From: Candidatus Mediterraneibacter merdipullorum
GTDB lineage: Bacteria > Bacillota > Clostridia > Lachnospirales > Lachnospiraceae
Reading direction: 5' to 3'
Length of the DNA: 53,545 nucleotides
NCBI GenBank assembly: GCA_019117125.1
Contig: DXAL01000026.1
Span: 1-53,545, forward strand
The notes under the pieces are model-generated. The model saw only the letters and a list, made by a program, of their open reading frames with translations, ran no database searches and was not told the DNA's origin. Each line of letters opens with the position of its first letter. Position 1 is the stretch's first letter. Both the position numbers and the translations under genes were made by a program. Below are positions 25,387 to 34,468 of this stretch, piece after piece.

Positions 25387-26189
25387 AAGAACGACTGGAC
25401 GTACTGCTCGTCAGACGAAACCTGGCAGAGTCCCGGGAAAAAGCGAAAGCCGTCATCATGGCGGGAAATGTGTTCGTAGACGGACAGAGGGAAGACAAGG
25501 CGGGGAGCACCTTCCCGGAAGAAGTGCAGATTGAAGTGCGGGGACACGCCCTTCCCTATGTGAGCAGGGGCGGGCTGAAGCTGGAAAAAGCCCTTGCCTG
25601 CTTTGACGTGGATGTGGCGGACAAGGTGTGTACCGATGTGGGCTCGTCCACCGGCGGCTTTACGGACTGCATGCTCCAGAACGGCGCAAGGAAAGTCTAT
25701 GCCATCGACGTGGGGCGCGGACAGCTGGACTGGAAGCTGCGCAATGACCCCAGGGTCGTCTGCATGGAGAAGACGAATATCCGGTATGTGACGCCGGAAG
25801 ACATCGGCGAGCCGGTGGATTTTTCTTCCATTGACGTCTCGTTTATCTCACTGACAAAAGTCCTGGCGCCCATCCGGGCGTATTTAAAAGAGGACGGCGA
25901 GATTGTCGCCCTGATTAAGCCCCAGTTTGAGGCTGGACGGGAGAAAGTCGGGAAGAAGGGCGTGGTGCGCGAGAAGAGCACCCACGTCGAGGTCATACAG
26001 AAAGTGGCGGACTACGCCATGTCCGTGGGGTTCGACCTGTGCGAGCTGGATTTCTCGCCGATACGGGGGCCGGAAGGAAATATCGAGTATCTCATCCATC
26101 TGAAGAAATGCGCGGACATACCGGGGAGCAGCCGGCTGCCCGACCCGACATCCGTGGTGGACAGAGCCTTTGACACACTTGCAAAATGA
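25383..26189 (+). CDS. tlyA: TlyA family rRNA (cytidine-2'-O)-methyltransferase / hemolysin-like protein
   Basis: The 268-residue product has an N-terminal S4 RNA-binding domain (about 1-60) and an FtsJ-like Rossmann methyltransferase domain with SAM motif DVGSSTGGFTD (85-95). Mycobacterial TlyA 2'-O-methylates 16S and 23S rRNA; Bacillus YqxC sits at the same locus. ATG 25383 overlaps the dxs stop and follows GAGGGAGG. Confidence 0.92.
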   Translation: MKERLDVLLVRRNLAESREKAKAVIMAGNVFVDGQREDKAGSTFPEEVQIEVRGHALPYVSRGGLKLEKALACFDVDVADKVCTDVGSSTGGFTDCMLQNGARKVYAIDVGRGQLDWKLRNDPRVVCMEKTNIRYVTPEDIGEPVDFSSIDVSFISLTKVLAPIRAYLKEDGEIVALIKPQFEAGREKVGKKGVVREKSTHVEVIQKVADYAMSVGFDLCELDFSPIRGPEGNIEYLIHLKKCADIPGSSRLPDPTSVVDRAFDTLAK

Positions 26190-26238
26190 CACGCCGTGAA
26201 AAAAGACGCTGCGAAAATGAGACGTTACGAGGTGAGCG

Positions 26239-27072
26239 ATGGACGTTTTTTACATCATAACGAATAAGCTGAAAGATAAAGACTATGTGGTCACGAACGA
26301 GATAAAAGACTATATCGAGAGCAGAGGGCGCAGGTGCTACATCTCCGAGAAGGATGAAGAAGGGCACATCATCCCCGGGACGATCCCGGAGGATATCGAG
26401 TGCGGGCTCGTGCTGGGCGGGGACGGCACCCTGATACGGGCGGTGCGTGACCTGGGCGATCGGACTCTCCCGCTCCTTGGCATCAACCTGGGCACCCTCG
26501 GATTCCTGACGGACGTTGAGCTCAAAGACTTCCGGGAGGCGGTGGAGCATCTCTTTTCCAGCCGTCCGGAGATTGAGAGCCGGATGATGCTGGAAGGGGC
26601 TTTCCACAAATGCTGCCGCGTGAACGCTGTGAACGACATCGTATTTGCCAGGGAGGGCAAGGTCCGCATCGTGAGCTTCAACATCTTTGTCAACGGGACC
26701 CTTCTGAACACGTACCACGCGGACGGCGTCATCGTGTCCACCCCCACAGGGAGCACGGGATACAACCTCTCGGCGGGCGGACCGGTGGTGGAGCCCACGG
26801 CGGAGCTCATCGTGATAACGCCCATCTGCTGCCATGCCCTGAATACGAGCAGCGTCATCCTGTCTGCGGACGACATCATTGACGTCGAGATATGCGAGGG
26901 ACGCTACGGGCGGCAGGAACAGGTCTCCCTCTGCTTTGACGGGGCGGAGCAGACGACGCTCATCACCGGGGACCGGGTGCGCATCCGGAAATCCGACCGG
27001 ACCGCCCAGCTCATCAAGATACGCCAGGAGAGCTTCATAAAGACGATGAGCGAGAAAATGAAAGGAAATTAA
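26239..27072 (+). CDS. nadK: NAD kinase
   Basis: The 277-residue product is the ATP/polyphosphate-NAD kinase that makes NADP. The GGDGT motif is at 60-64, and the NAD-binding TGSTGYNLSAGGP block is in the C-terminal domain. ATG 26239 has GAGGTGAG upstream. Its position between tlyA and argR is standard in Clostridia. Confidence 0.95.
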   Translation: MDVFYIITNKLKDKDYVVTNEIKDYIESRGRRCYISEKDEEGHIIPGTIPEDIECGLVLGGDGTLIRAVRDLGDRTLPLLGINLGTLGFLTDVELKDFREAVEHLFSSRPEIESRMMLEGAFHKCCRVNAVNDIVFAREGKVRIVSFNIFVNGTLLNTYHADGVIVSTPTGSTGYNLSAGGPVVEPTAELIVITPICCHALNTSSVILSADDIIDVEICEGRYGRQEQVSLCFDGAEQTTLITGDRVRIRKSDRTAQLIKIRQESFIKTMSEKMKGN

Positions 27073-27077
27073 GAGCT

Positions 27078-27536
27078 ATGAAAGTCAGCCGACACGCAAA
27101 AATCATTGAACTTATCAGCCGGTACGATATCGAGACCCAGGAGGAACTGGCGGAATACTTAAACCGCGCCGGGTTCAAGGTGACCCAGGCGACGGTGTCC
27201 CGGGATATCCGGGACTTAAAGCTCACCAAGATATCCGTCAGCGGGGGCAGGCAGAAGTACGTTATCCACCGGCAGGACGAGCCGGGGATGAACGAGAAGT
27301 ACATCCGCGTGCTCCGGGACGGCTATATCTCGATGGAGCAGGCGCAGAACATCCTGGTGATAAAGACGGTCTCCGGCATGGCGATGGCTGTGGCGGCGGC
27401 TGTGGACGCCATGAACTGGAACGAAGTCGCAGGCTGCATCGCAGGCGACGACACCATCATGTGCGCCATCCGCACGGCGGAGGATACCGCTGTGGTGATG
27501 GAGAAGATACGGAAGATTGTTTCAAAGGGAATGTAG
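27078..27536 (+). CDS. argR: Arginine repressor ArgR/AhrC
   Basis: The 152-residue product has an N-terminal winged helix (about 1-70, with QATVSRDIRDL recognition helix) and a C-terminal hexamerisation domain with the arginine-binding AGDDTIMCAIRT motif. It represses arginine biosynthesis and activates catabolism. Conserved position before recN. Confidence 0.94.
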   Translation: MKVSRHAKIIELISRYDIETQEELAEYLNRAGFKVTQATVSRDIRDLKLTKISVSGGRQKYVIHRQDEPGMNEKYIRVLRDGYISMEQAQNILVIKTVSGMAMAVAAAVDAMNWNEVAGCIAGDDTIMCAIRTAEDTAVVMEKIRKIVSKGM

Positions 27537-27544
27537 GTGCGGAC

Positions 27545-29221
27545 ATGTTAGAGAATCTTCACGTGAAAAATCTCGCCCTCATCGATGAGACGGAAGTGGA
27601 TTTCGGTCCGGGACTCAATATCCTCACCGGCGAGACCGGAGCGGGCAAGTCCATCCTCATGGGCTCCGTGGCGCTGGCCCTGGGCGCAAGGTACAGCGCG
27701 GACATGCTGCGCAGCGGCGCTTCCAGCGGACTGGTGGAGCTGACCTTTTCCGTTGCGGATGAGAAGATACGGGAAAAGCTCCGGAAGATGGACATCTTTC
27801 CGGAAGACGGATGCGTCACCTTAAGCCGCAGGCTGACGGACGGGCGGAGTGTCAGCCGCATCAACGGGGAGACTGTGACCATGGCTGCGCTGAAAGCGGC
27901 AGCCTCCCTTCTCATTGACATCCACGGGCAGCATGACAGCCAGACCCTTCTGGACCGCAGGAACCACCTCGCTCTCCTGGACCTCTATGTCGGGGAGCCG
28001 GTGAACGCGGTGAAGGCAGAGATGGCGCAGGCATACGGAGCCTACCGGGAGGTGAGCGCACGGCTTGCAGATGCGTCCATGGACGAGGAGGCGAGGCAAA
28101 GGGAACTTTCCCTTGCGGAATTCGAGGCGGACGAGATTGAAAAAGCAGCGCTCGTCCCGGGAGAGGATGAGGAACTGGAAGCGCGCTACCGCAGGATGAC
28201 GGAGAGCCGGAACATCACCCGGGCGGTGGCTGAGACGTATCAGTACACAGCGCAGGATGCAGGGGCAAATGCCAGCGACTGTTTAAGCCGCGCCCTGCGC
28301 GCCCTGCAGGAGGCGTCCGGGTTCGATGAAAAGGGAGAAGAACTGTACGGACAGCTCATGGATGTGGACAGCCTGCTCAATGATTTCAACCGGGAGCTCT
28401 CCGAGTATGCCGGGAGCTTTGAATTTTCGGAGGAAGAGTTCGCAGAGACCGAAGAGCGGCTGGACCTTCTGAACCATTTGAAGGCAAAATATGGAAAAAC
28501 CATCAGCGATATCCAGGCATACGCAGAGAAGAAACGGCAGAGAATAGAAGAGCTTAAGGATTATGATTCCTATATCGGCGAACTGGAAAAAAAGAAAGCG
28601 GCAGAATTGGAAAAAGTACAGAAGATATCGGAGGAACTGCACCGGCTCCGGGTGAAATACGCGGCTGTCTTTTCCGAAGAGATACGCGCCCAGATGTCGG
28701 ACCTTAATTTTCTGGACACCCGGTTTGAAATGCGCGTCACGGACACCGGAAAGCCCGGGGCGAACGGAAAAGATGAGGGGGAGTTCTATCTCTCCGTCAA
28801 TCCCGGCGAGCCCATGAAGGGGCTTTCGGAAATCGCATCCGGAGGTGAGCTTTCCCGCATTATGCTGGCAATCAAGACCGTGCTGGCGGATGAGGAGGAC
28901 ACACCCACGCTCATTTTCGATGAGATAGACGCCGGGATATCCGGCATCACCGCAGAGAAAGTGGGGGCAAAGCTCCGGCGCATCGCGGGCAGCCGCCAGG
29001 TCATCTGCATCACCCATCTGCCCCAGATTGCAGCGGCGGCGGACGTCCATTTCCTGATTGAAAAAGGTGTGGATGAGGATACGGTCCGGACGAAGATTGA
29101 GCGGCTGGACAAAGAGGCGTCCATCGGCGAGCTTTCCCGGCTTCTGGGCGGCTCGAAAGTGACGGAGTCCATCCGCAGGAGCGCCAGGGAGATGAAAGAA
29201 CTGGCAGAGAGTGATAGATAA
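27545..29221 (+). CDS. recN: DNA repair protein RecN
   Basis: The 558-residue SMC-like ATPase has Walker A GETGAGKS (29-36), a long coiled-coil middle (about 150-400), the ABC signature ASGGELSRI and Walker B TLIFDEIDAGISG. RecN acts early in double-strand break repair. ATG 27545 matches the family start (MLENLHVKNLALID); the Shine-Dalgarno is weak. A terminator follows at 29255. Confidence 0.94.
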   Translation: MLENLHVKNLALIDETEVDFGPGLNILTGETGAGKSILMGSVALALGARYSADMLRSGASSGLVELTFSVADEKIREKLRKMDIFPEDGCVTLSRRLTDGRSVSRINGETVTMAALKAAASLLIDIHGQHDSQTLLDRRNHLALLDLYVGEPVNAVKAEMAQAYGAYREVSARLADASMDEEARQRELSLAEFEADEIEKAALVPGEDEELEARYRRMTESRNITRAVAETYQYTAQDAGANASDCLSRALRALQEASGFDEKGEELYGQLMDVDSLLNDFNRELSEYAGSFEFSEEEFAETEERLDLLNHLKAKYGKTISDIQAYAEKKRQRIEELKDYDSYIGELEKKKAAELEKVQKISEELHRLRVKYAAVFSEEIRAQMSDLNFLDTRFEMRVTDTGKPGANGKDEGEFYLSVNPGEPMKGLSEIASGGELSRIMLAIKTVLADEEDTPTLIFDEIDAGISGITAEKVGAKLRRIAGSRQVICITHLPQIAAAADVHFLIEKGVDEDTVRTKIERLDKEASIGELSRLLGGSKVTESIRRSAREMKELAESDR

Positions 29222-29254
29222 TACCAGACTGAAAAGCAGGAAACCACATATACT

Positions 29255-29289
29255 AAAAACGGGTACCCCAGGGTATCCGTTTTATTTTT
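29255..29289 (+). terminator. Rho-independent terminator of recN, next to a possible spoIVB promoter
   Basis: An 8-bp stem (ACGGGTAC with GTATCCGT, one G-U) extended by flanking A/T pairs, followed by TTTATTTTT. A sporulation-type -10-like CATATACT (29247-29254) ends one base before it. Confidence 0.75.
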
Positions 29290-29326
29290 GGCAGTTGCAG
29301 CCGGCGCTGTGAAAGGATGTGAAGCT

Positions 29327-30406
29327 ATGAAGGTAAGCCGGAAATACAGGTCCAGATGCCTTGCGTTCTGTCTGGTCCTCACGTTTGGCGCTGTGCTTTT
29401 TTCTCCCCCGGATGCCCGGAGCACAGGGCATGCGTCCGAAGAGACGGAGGCGGGGGCGCTCTCCGGGGACGACACCGTGCTGCTGGGCGGCATGCCGGTG
29501 GGCATCTATATGGAGACAGACGGGGTCATGGTGCTGGACACAGAGGAAATCCGGTGTGCGGACGGAAAGGAGTACGAGCCTACGGCAGGACTGGTGCAGG
29601 CGGGCGATTATATCACGGCAGTGGGACACAGGGAGATTTCAGGGAAGACGGACCTTCTTGAGCGGGTCCGGGATATCCGGGACAGCGACGTGGTCCTGAC
29701 CGTGCGCCGGGACGGCAGCTCCCGGGATGTGACGGTCCGTCCCGTGGAAGATGAATCGGGTCAGTACCGGCTCGGCATCTGGGTGCGGGACAACGTACAG
29801 GGGCTTGGCACCGTGACATTTCTCACAAAGGAGAGCCGCTTCGGCGCGCTGGGGCACGGGATACACGATATCGATACGAGCGGTCTGATGTCCATTGATT
29901 CCGGAAGGGTGTACCGCACGAGCATCCGGGATATCACAAAGGGGACCAGCGGCTCTCCGGGAACGATGGAGGGCATCATCGTGTACAACCGGTACAATGT
30001 CCTGGGCACCATCGACACAAACACCGAGGCGGGCATCTACGGGACCATTGAGCGTATCGACGAACTTTTTACGGAGCAGATACCTGTCGAGACCGCGTCA
30101 AAAGACGAGATTACCGAAGGACCGGCAAAGATACGCTGCTATATCGACGGCAGGACGGAGGAATACGATATTCGGGTGACAGAGATCGACACGGACGCCG
30201 CCGAGATAAACAAGGGGCTGGTCATCGAGATTACAGACGATGAACTGCTGGAAAAAACAGGCGGCATCATACAGGGGATGAGCGGAAGCCCCATCCTCCA
30301 GGACGGGAAGCTCATCGGCGCGGTGACGCATGTGTTCGTGCAGGATTCGACAAAGGGGTATGGCATCTTTATAGAGAATATGCTGAAATATGCTGAATCC
30401 TCCTGA
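29327..30406 (+). CDS. spoIVB: SpoIVB serine peptidase
   Basis: The 359-residue product is the forespore-secreted SpoIVB protease that cleaves SpoIVFA and so triggers pro-sigma-K processing in Bacillus. An N-terminal signal anchor (about 8-25) is followed by a PDZ domain (GLVQAGDYITAVGHREI) and the peptidase S55 domain with His177 (GALGHGIHD) and Ser321 (GMSGSPI). ATG 29327 has AAAGGA nine bases upstream; the open frame extends to 29288. The BofC-like protein at 10361 could be its regulator. Confidence 0.93.
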   Translation: MKVSRKYRSRCLAFCLVLTFGAVLFSPPDARSTGHASEETEAGALSGDDTVLLGGMPVGIYMETDGVMVLDTEEIRCADGKEYEPTAGLVQAGDYITAVGHREISGKTDLLERVRDIRDSDVVLTVRRDGSSRDVTVRPVEDESGQYRLGIWVRDNVQGLGTVTFLTKESRFGALGHGIHDIDTSGLMSIDSGRVYRTSIRDITKGTSGSPGTMEGIIVYNRYNVLGTIDTNTEAGIYGTIERIDELFTEQIPVETASKDEITEGPAKIRCYIDGRTEEYDIRVTEIDTDAAEINKGLVIEITDDELLEKTGGIIQGMSGSPILQDGKLIGAVTHVFVQDSTKGYGIFIENMLKYAESS

Positions 30407-30407
30407 C

Positions 30408-30426
30408 TGTCGAAAAGAATGTCGAA
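30408..30426 (+). promoter_or_regulatory. Two 0A boxes upstream of spo0A
   Basis: TGTCGAA occurs at 30408-30414 and 30420-30426 as direct repeats with 12-bp period, exact matches to the core of the Spo0A-binding 0A box. They lie 20 bp upstream of the -35 element, suggesting Spo0A autoregulation. Confidence 0.8.
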
Positions 30427-30445
30427 TTAGAGCTACAAAATCTCC

Positions 30446-30474
30446 TTGATTCTGCAATTTTGCACAGATATAAT
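30446..30474 (+). promoter_or_regulatory. Sigma-A promoter of spo0A
   Basis: TTGATT (30446-30451) and TATAAT (30469-30474), 17 bp apart. Start expected near 30481, 49 nt before the ATG. Confidence 0.8.
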
Positions 30475-30529
30475 AAGCCCGTGGCGTTTCAGGAAGAGAT
30501 TTCTTGATGTACCTGAAGGAGAGAAGAGT

Positions 30530-31324
30530 ATGGAGCATTTGAGTGTGGCCATCGCCGATGACAATCAGAAGATACTCGATGTGCTGACCGACCTCATCAG
30601 CACGGACAAGGAGCTGGACCTGGTCGGAAAGGCAAAAAACGGCGAGGAGATGTGTCAGATAATCAGGGAAAGACAGCCGGATGTCGTTCTTCTCGACCTT
30701 ATCATGCCGAAAATGGATGGATTGACAGTGATGGAGAAGGTCAGCCGGGACCATTTTGTCAACAAACGTCCGTATTTCATCGTGATAACGGCGGTCGGTC
30801 AGGAAAAGATTACGGAAGACGCTTTTGAAAAAGGCGCGAATTACTATGTCATGAAGCCGTTCAGCAACGATATGCTGCTGGACCGGATAAAGTCCGTAAG
30901 GAATCTGTCCACCGGGAGCAGTGACAGAAAAAACGAGAGAAATACGGCGAAGGATGCCGCCAGAGGGACGAACCTGGAGAATCGTGTGACCAACATGCTC
31001 CACGAGATTGGCATCCCCGCCCACATCAAAGGCTATCACTATCTGAGGGACGCCATCATCATGGCGGTCAACGACATGGACGTGCTCAATGCCATCACCA
31101 AGATACTCTACCCTACGGTGGCGAAGAAGTATCAGACGACTTCAAGCCGTGTGGAACGGGCCATACGGCACGCCATCGAGGTGGCGTGGAGCCGGGGCAA
31201 GCTGGACACGCTGGACGAACTCTTCGGGTACACAGTCAGCACCGGCAAGGGAAAGCCGACGAATTCGGAGTTCATCGCGCTCATCGCAGACACGATTCAG
31301 CTGGAATACCGGCAGAAGGAGTGA
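30530..31324 (+). CDS. spo0A: Sporulation transcription factor Spo0A
   Basis: The 264-residue product is the master response regulator of sporulation. The receiver domain has the acidic pair Asp10/Asp11, phospho-acceptor Asp56 ([11 protein letters not shown]) and the conserved Lys in VMKPF. The C-terminal DNA-binding domain contains [18 protein letters not shown], the highly conserved 0A-box recognition helix. ATG 30530 follows GAAGGAGAG. spoIVB-spo0A order is conserved with Bacillus. Confidence 0.97.
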   Translation: MEHLSVAIADDNQKILDVLTDLISTDKELDLVGKAKNGEEMCQIIRERQPDVVLLDLIMPKMDGLTVMEKVSRDHFVNKRPYFIVITAVGQEKITEDAFEKGANYYVMKPFSNDMLLDRIKSVRNLSTGSSDRKNERNTAKDAARGTNLENRVTNMLHEIGIPAHIKGYHYLRDAIIMAVNDMDVLNAITKILYPTVAKKYQTTSSRVERAIRHAIEVAWSRGKLDTLDELFGYTVSTGKGKPTNSEFIALIADTIQLEYRQKE

Positions 31325-31358
31325 GGGGAATTATATCAGGGTAAAGCGATAAAATCCT

Positions 31359-31386
31359 TTGCATTATCCGGCGAATGGGTTATAAT
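31359..31386 (+). promoter_or_regulatory. Promoter of glgA with flanking inverted repeat
   Basis: TTGCAT (31359-31364), 16-bp spacer, TATAAT (31381-31386). An imperfect inverted repeat, CGGCGAATG (31369-31377) and CATTTCGCCG (31402-31411), flanks the -10 and start site. Confidence 0.75.
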
Positions 31387-31441
31387 AGCAAGTAATAAAT
31401 GCATTTCGCCGTGAGAAAGGCAGAAAATGGAGGATCGTAAT

Positions 31442-32890
31442 ATGAAAAACATTTTGTTTGCTGCGTCTGAGTGTGTTCCTTTTATCAAGACCGGAGGTCT
31501 TGCAGATGTTGCAGGTTCCCTTCCGAAAGAGTTTGACAGACAGAGATACGATGTGCGCGTCGTCCTTCCGAAGTACACGTGCATGAAGCAGGAGTGGAAA
31601 GACCGGCTGGAATATGTGACGCATTTCTATATGGATATCGCGGGACAGGACCAGTATGTGGGCGTCATGAAGACGGTCTTAAACGACATTACGTTTTATT
31701 TTATCGACAACGAACATTACTTCAGCGGCTTCGCACCCTATGACGGAGACCCGAAGTGGAATATCGAGAAGTTCGCCTTTTTCTCAAAGGCGGTCTTAAG
31801 CATCCTTCCGGTCATCGGGTTCCGCCCGGATCTGATACACTGCCACGACTGGCAGACCGGACTGATCCCGGTTTATCTGGACAACTTCCGCTATCTCGGA
31901 GAGTACTACCGCGGGATACGCACGGTCATGACGATACATAATCTGAAATTCCAGGGCGTGTGGGATACAAAGACCGTGCGCGGCATCACAGGGCTGCCGG
32001 AATACTATTTCGTGCCGGACAAGATGGAGGCGTACAAAGACGCCAATCTGCTCAAGGGCGGCATTGTCTATGCGGATAAAGTCACCACGGTCAGCTCCAG
32101 CTATGCGGACGAGATTAAGACGCCGTTCTACGGCGAAGGGCTCGACGGTCTGATGTCCGCAAGGTCCGGCGACCTGTGCGGCATCGTGAACGGGCTGGAC
32201 TACGACGACTGGAATCCGGCGACGGACCATCGTATCGCAAAGAACTTCTCCATCGAAGATTTCCGGAAGTACAAACCGGTCAACAAGACATCCCTCCAGG
32301 AGGAACTGGGACTGGAGAAGGACCCGAAGGTCATGCTCATCGGCATGGTCTCCCGTCTGACCGACCAGAAAGGATTTGACCTGGTGGACTATGTGATGGA
32401 TGAACTGTGCCAGGATGCGGTCCAGATCGTGGTGCTCGGCACGGGTGATGTGAAGTACGAGAACATGTTCCGCCATTTCGCATGGAAATATTCGGGGAAG
32501 GTCTCTGCGAACATCTATTATTCCGATGAGCTTTCCCACCGCATCTATGCGTCATGCGATGCATTCCTCATGCCGTCGCTGTTCGAGCCGTGCGGGCTGA
32601 GCCAGCTCATGAGCCTGCGCTACGGGACGATTCCCATTGTCCGCGAGACCGGCGGTCTGAAGGATACGGTGGAGGCTTACAACGAATATGAGAAGACCGG
32701 CACCGGGTTCAGCTTCTGCAATTACAACGCGCATGAGATGCTCGGCACGGTGCGCTACGCAGAGCGCATCTTCTATGACAAGAAGAGAGACTGGAATAAA
32801 ATCGTAGAGCGCGCCATGGCACAGGACTTCTCATGGAAGACTTCGGCGAAGCACTATGAGGAGCTCTACAAAGGGCTCATCGGCGAGTAG
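31442..32890 (+). CDS. glgA: Glycogen synthase
   Basis: The 482-residue product is a GT5 ADP-glucose:starch/glycogen glucosyltransferase. The ADP-glucose motif KTGGLADVAG is at 16-25 and the second Rossmann domain has a LFEPCGLSQL block with the catalytic Glu. ATG 31442 is preferred because GGAGG lies eight bases upstream; ATG 31427 is an alternative. No other glycogen genes are adjacent, so it is a stand-alone gene with its own promoter. Confidence 0.94.
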   Translation: MKNILFAASECVPFIKTGGLADVAGSLPKEFDRQRYDVRVVLPKYTCMKQEWKDRLEYVTHFYMDIAGQDQYVGVMKTVLNDITFYFIDNEHYFSGFAPYDGDPKWNIEKFAFFSKAVLSILPVIGFRPDLIHCHDWQTGLIPVYLDNFRYLGEYYRGIRTVMTIHNLKFQGVWDTKTVRGITGLPEYYFVPDKMEAYKDANLLKGGIVYADKVTTVSSSYADEIKTPFYGEGLDGLMSARSGDLCGIVNGLDYDDWNPATDHRIAKNFSIEDFRKYKPVNKTSLQEELGLEKDPKVMLIGMVSRLTDQKGFDLVDYVMDELCQDAVQIVVLGTGDVKYENMFRHFAWKYSGKVSANIYYSDELSHRIYASCDAFLMPSLFEPCGLSQLMSLRYGTIPIVRETGGLKDTVEAYNEYEKTGTGFSFCNYNAHEMLGTVRYAERIFYDKKRDWNKIVERAMAQDFSWKTSAKHYEELYKGLIGE

Positions 32891-32920
32891 ACGGAAGAAG
32901 ACAGGAGATAAGAATACCGG

Positions 32921-33790
32921 ATGAAGATAATCGACAGACTGAATGAAGACAGGATACATATCTCGTTTGAGATATTCCCTCCCAAGACAGACGAGGGATA
33001 TGACAAAGTCATTGCTGCGGCGGATGAGATAGCAGGACTCTCCCCCGCCTTTATCAGCGTCACATACGGCGCAGGCGGTGGGACCAGCAAGAACACGGCG
33101 CGCATCGCGGCGCACATCAGGCACGACCTGCGTGTGGAGAGCCTCGCCCACCTCACATGCGCATCTTCCACAAAGGAGGAGGTGCGCAGGGTCATCGCAG
33201 ATTTAAAGGAGCTCGGCATCGAGAACATCCTTGCCCTGCGCGGCGATATCCCCGAGGGGATGGCGTTCCCCGATGCGGACCGGTTCCGGTATGCGTACGA
33301 GCTTGTGACAGAGATTAAGAAGCATGGAGATTTCTGCATCGGCGCGGCGTGCTATCCGGAAGGTCATGTGGAGAATGAACACAAGGCGGACGACATCCGC
33401 TATCTGAAACAGAAGGTGGACTGCGGGGTAGACTTCCTCACGACGCAGATGTTTTTTGACAATGACATCCACTACAATTTCCTGTACCGCATCCGCGAGG
33501 CGGGCATCACAGTCCCGGTCCTGCCGGGCATCATGCCCATCACCAGCGCGACGCAGATGAAGAGGAGCCAGGAACTCTCAGGGACCGTGTTCCCGCGCAG
33601 GTTCCTCTCCATCCTCGACCGGTTCGGGGATTCCCCGGCAGCGATGAAGCAGGCGGGCATTGCATATGCCACGGACCAGATTATCGACCTTCTGGCAAAC
33701 GGCGTGCGCAACATCCACATCTATTCCATGAACAAACCGGAAGTGGCGCAGGCAATCATGGCGAACCTGTCGGATATTGTCAGGGCATAG
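32921..33790 (+). CDS. metF: 5,10-methylenetetrahydrofolate reductase
   Basis: The 289-residue MTHFR barrel protein reduces methylene-THF to methyl-THF, using bound FAD. It has the early active-site Glu (ISFEIFPPK), VTYGAGGG, LALRGD and FLTTQMFFD blocks. It leads a cluster with the cobalamin reactivation protein and metH, which uses its product. Confidence 0.94.
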   Translation: MKIIDRLNEDRIHISFEIFPPKTDEGYDKVIAAADEIAGLSPAFISVTYGAGGGTSKNTARIAAHIRHDLRVESLAHLTCASSTKEEVRRVIADLKELGIENILALRGDIPEGMAFPDADRFRYAYELVTEIKKHGDFCIGAACYPEGHVENEHKADDIRYLKQKVDCGVDFLTTQMFFDNDIHYNFLYRIREAGITVPVLPGIMPITSATQMKRSQELSGTVFPRRFLSILDRFGDSPAAMKQAGIAYATDQIIDLLANGVRNIHIYSMNKPEVAQAIMANLSDIVRA

Positions 33791-33802
33791 GCGGGATTGA
33801 AA

Positions 33803-34444
33803 ATGGAGAGACGGTTAAGAGAAGCCGTCCGTTATCTGGGATATGGAAAAAATACGGCAGATGAGAGGACCTGCGGGATCATCCGGGAAGCTTACCGACA
33901 GCTTGAGGAAACAGCAGAGCCGAAATCCATCTGCCGCGTTTTTGGTATGGAACAGAAAGCGGAGGGCAGGATAAAAGCAGGCCCCCTTGAGATTACGAGC
34001 AGGAACCTGGGGAACAACCTGAGAGGGTGCGTGAAACTGGTCGTGTTCGGCGCCACCCTTGGGATTGGCGTGGACCGGCTGATCAAGAGGACGTCTGTCG
34101 TCGATATGAGCCGGGCTGTCATCCTGCAGGCGTGCGCGGCAGTTCTCCTGGAAGAATACTGCGACCGTGTCCAGGCGGAAGCGGGAAACGAACTGGAAAA
34201 GGAAGGGCTCTTCCTGCGCCCGCGGTTCAGCCCGGGGTACGGAGATTTCGACATCCGGTATCAGGAGCCGATCATGCAGGTGCTGGACTGTGCAAAGACC
34301 ATCGGGCTCACCCTGACGGAAGGGTATATGATGACGCCGTCCAAATCCGTGACCGCGGTAATCGGGGCAGGGCCTTTTCGGAAGAACTGCCCGACAGCCG
34401 GATGCGAGGCGTGCGGGAAGACAGACTGTGCGTACCGGAGATGA
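33803..34444 (+). CDS. Stand-alone MetH-type cobalamin reactivation (activation-domain) protein
   Basis: The 213-residue product corresponds to the AdoMet-binding activation domain normally at the C-terminus of MetH. It carries the RxxxGY-type RFSPGYGDF motif and a C-terminal Cys-rich stretch (Cys in NCPTAGCEACGKTDCAYRR). The adjacent metH lacks this domain, so the two probably form a split methionine synthase in which this protein supports reductive remethylation of oxidised cobalamin. Start ATG 33803; the Shine-Dalgarno is weak, and an in-frame TTG at 33797 is possible. Confidence 0.85.
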   Translation: MERRLREAVRYLGYGKNTADERTCGIIREAYRQLEETAEPKSICRVFGMEQKAEGRIKAGPLEITSRNLGNNLRGCVKLVVFGATLGIGVDRLIKRTSVVDMSRAVILQACAAVLLEEYCDRVQAEAGNELEKEGLFLRPRFSPGYGDFDIRYQEPIMQVLDCAKTIGLTLTEGYMMTPSKSVTAVIGAGPFRKNCPTAGCEACGKTDCAYRR

Positions 34445-34468
34445 CTCCGGGACAGGAAAGGAAGACTT

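Noticed and set aside
32891-34468. Search for SAM or cobalamin riboswitch near metF/metH
   Set aside because: Gaps of 12-30 bp leave no room for an aptamer and no characteristic conserved box was seen.
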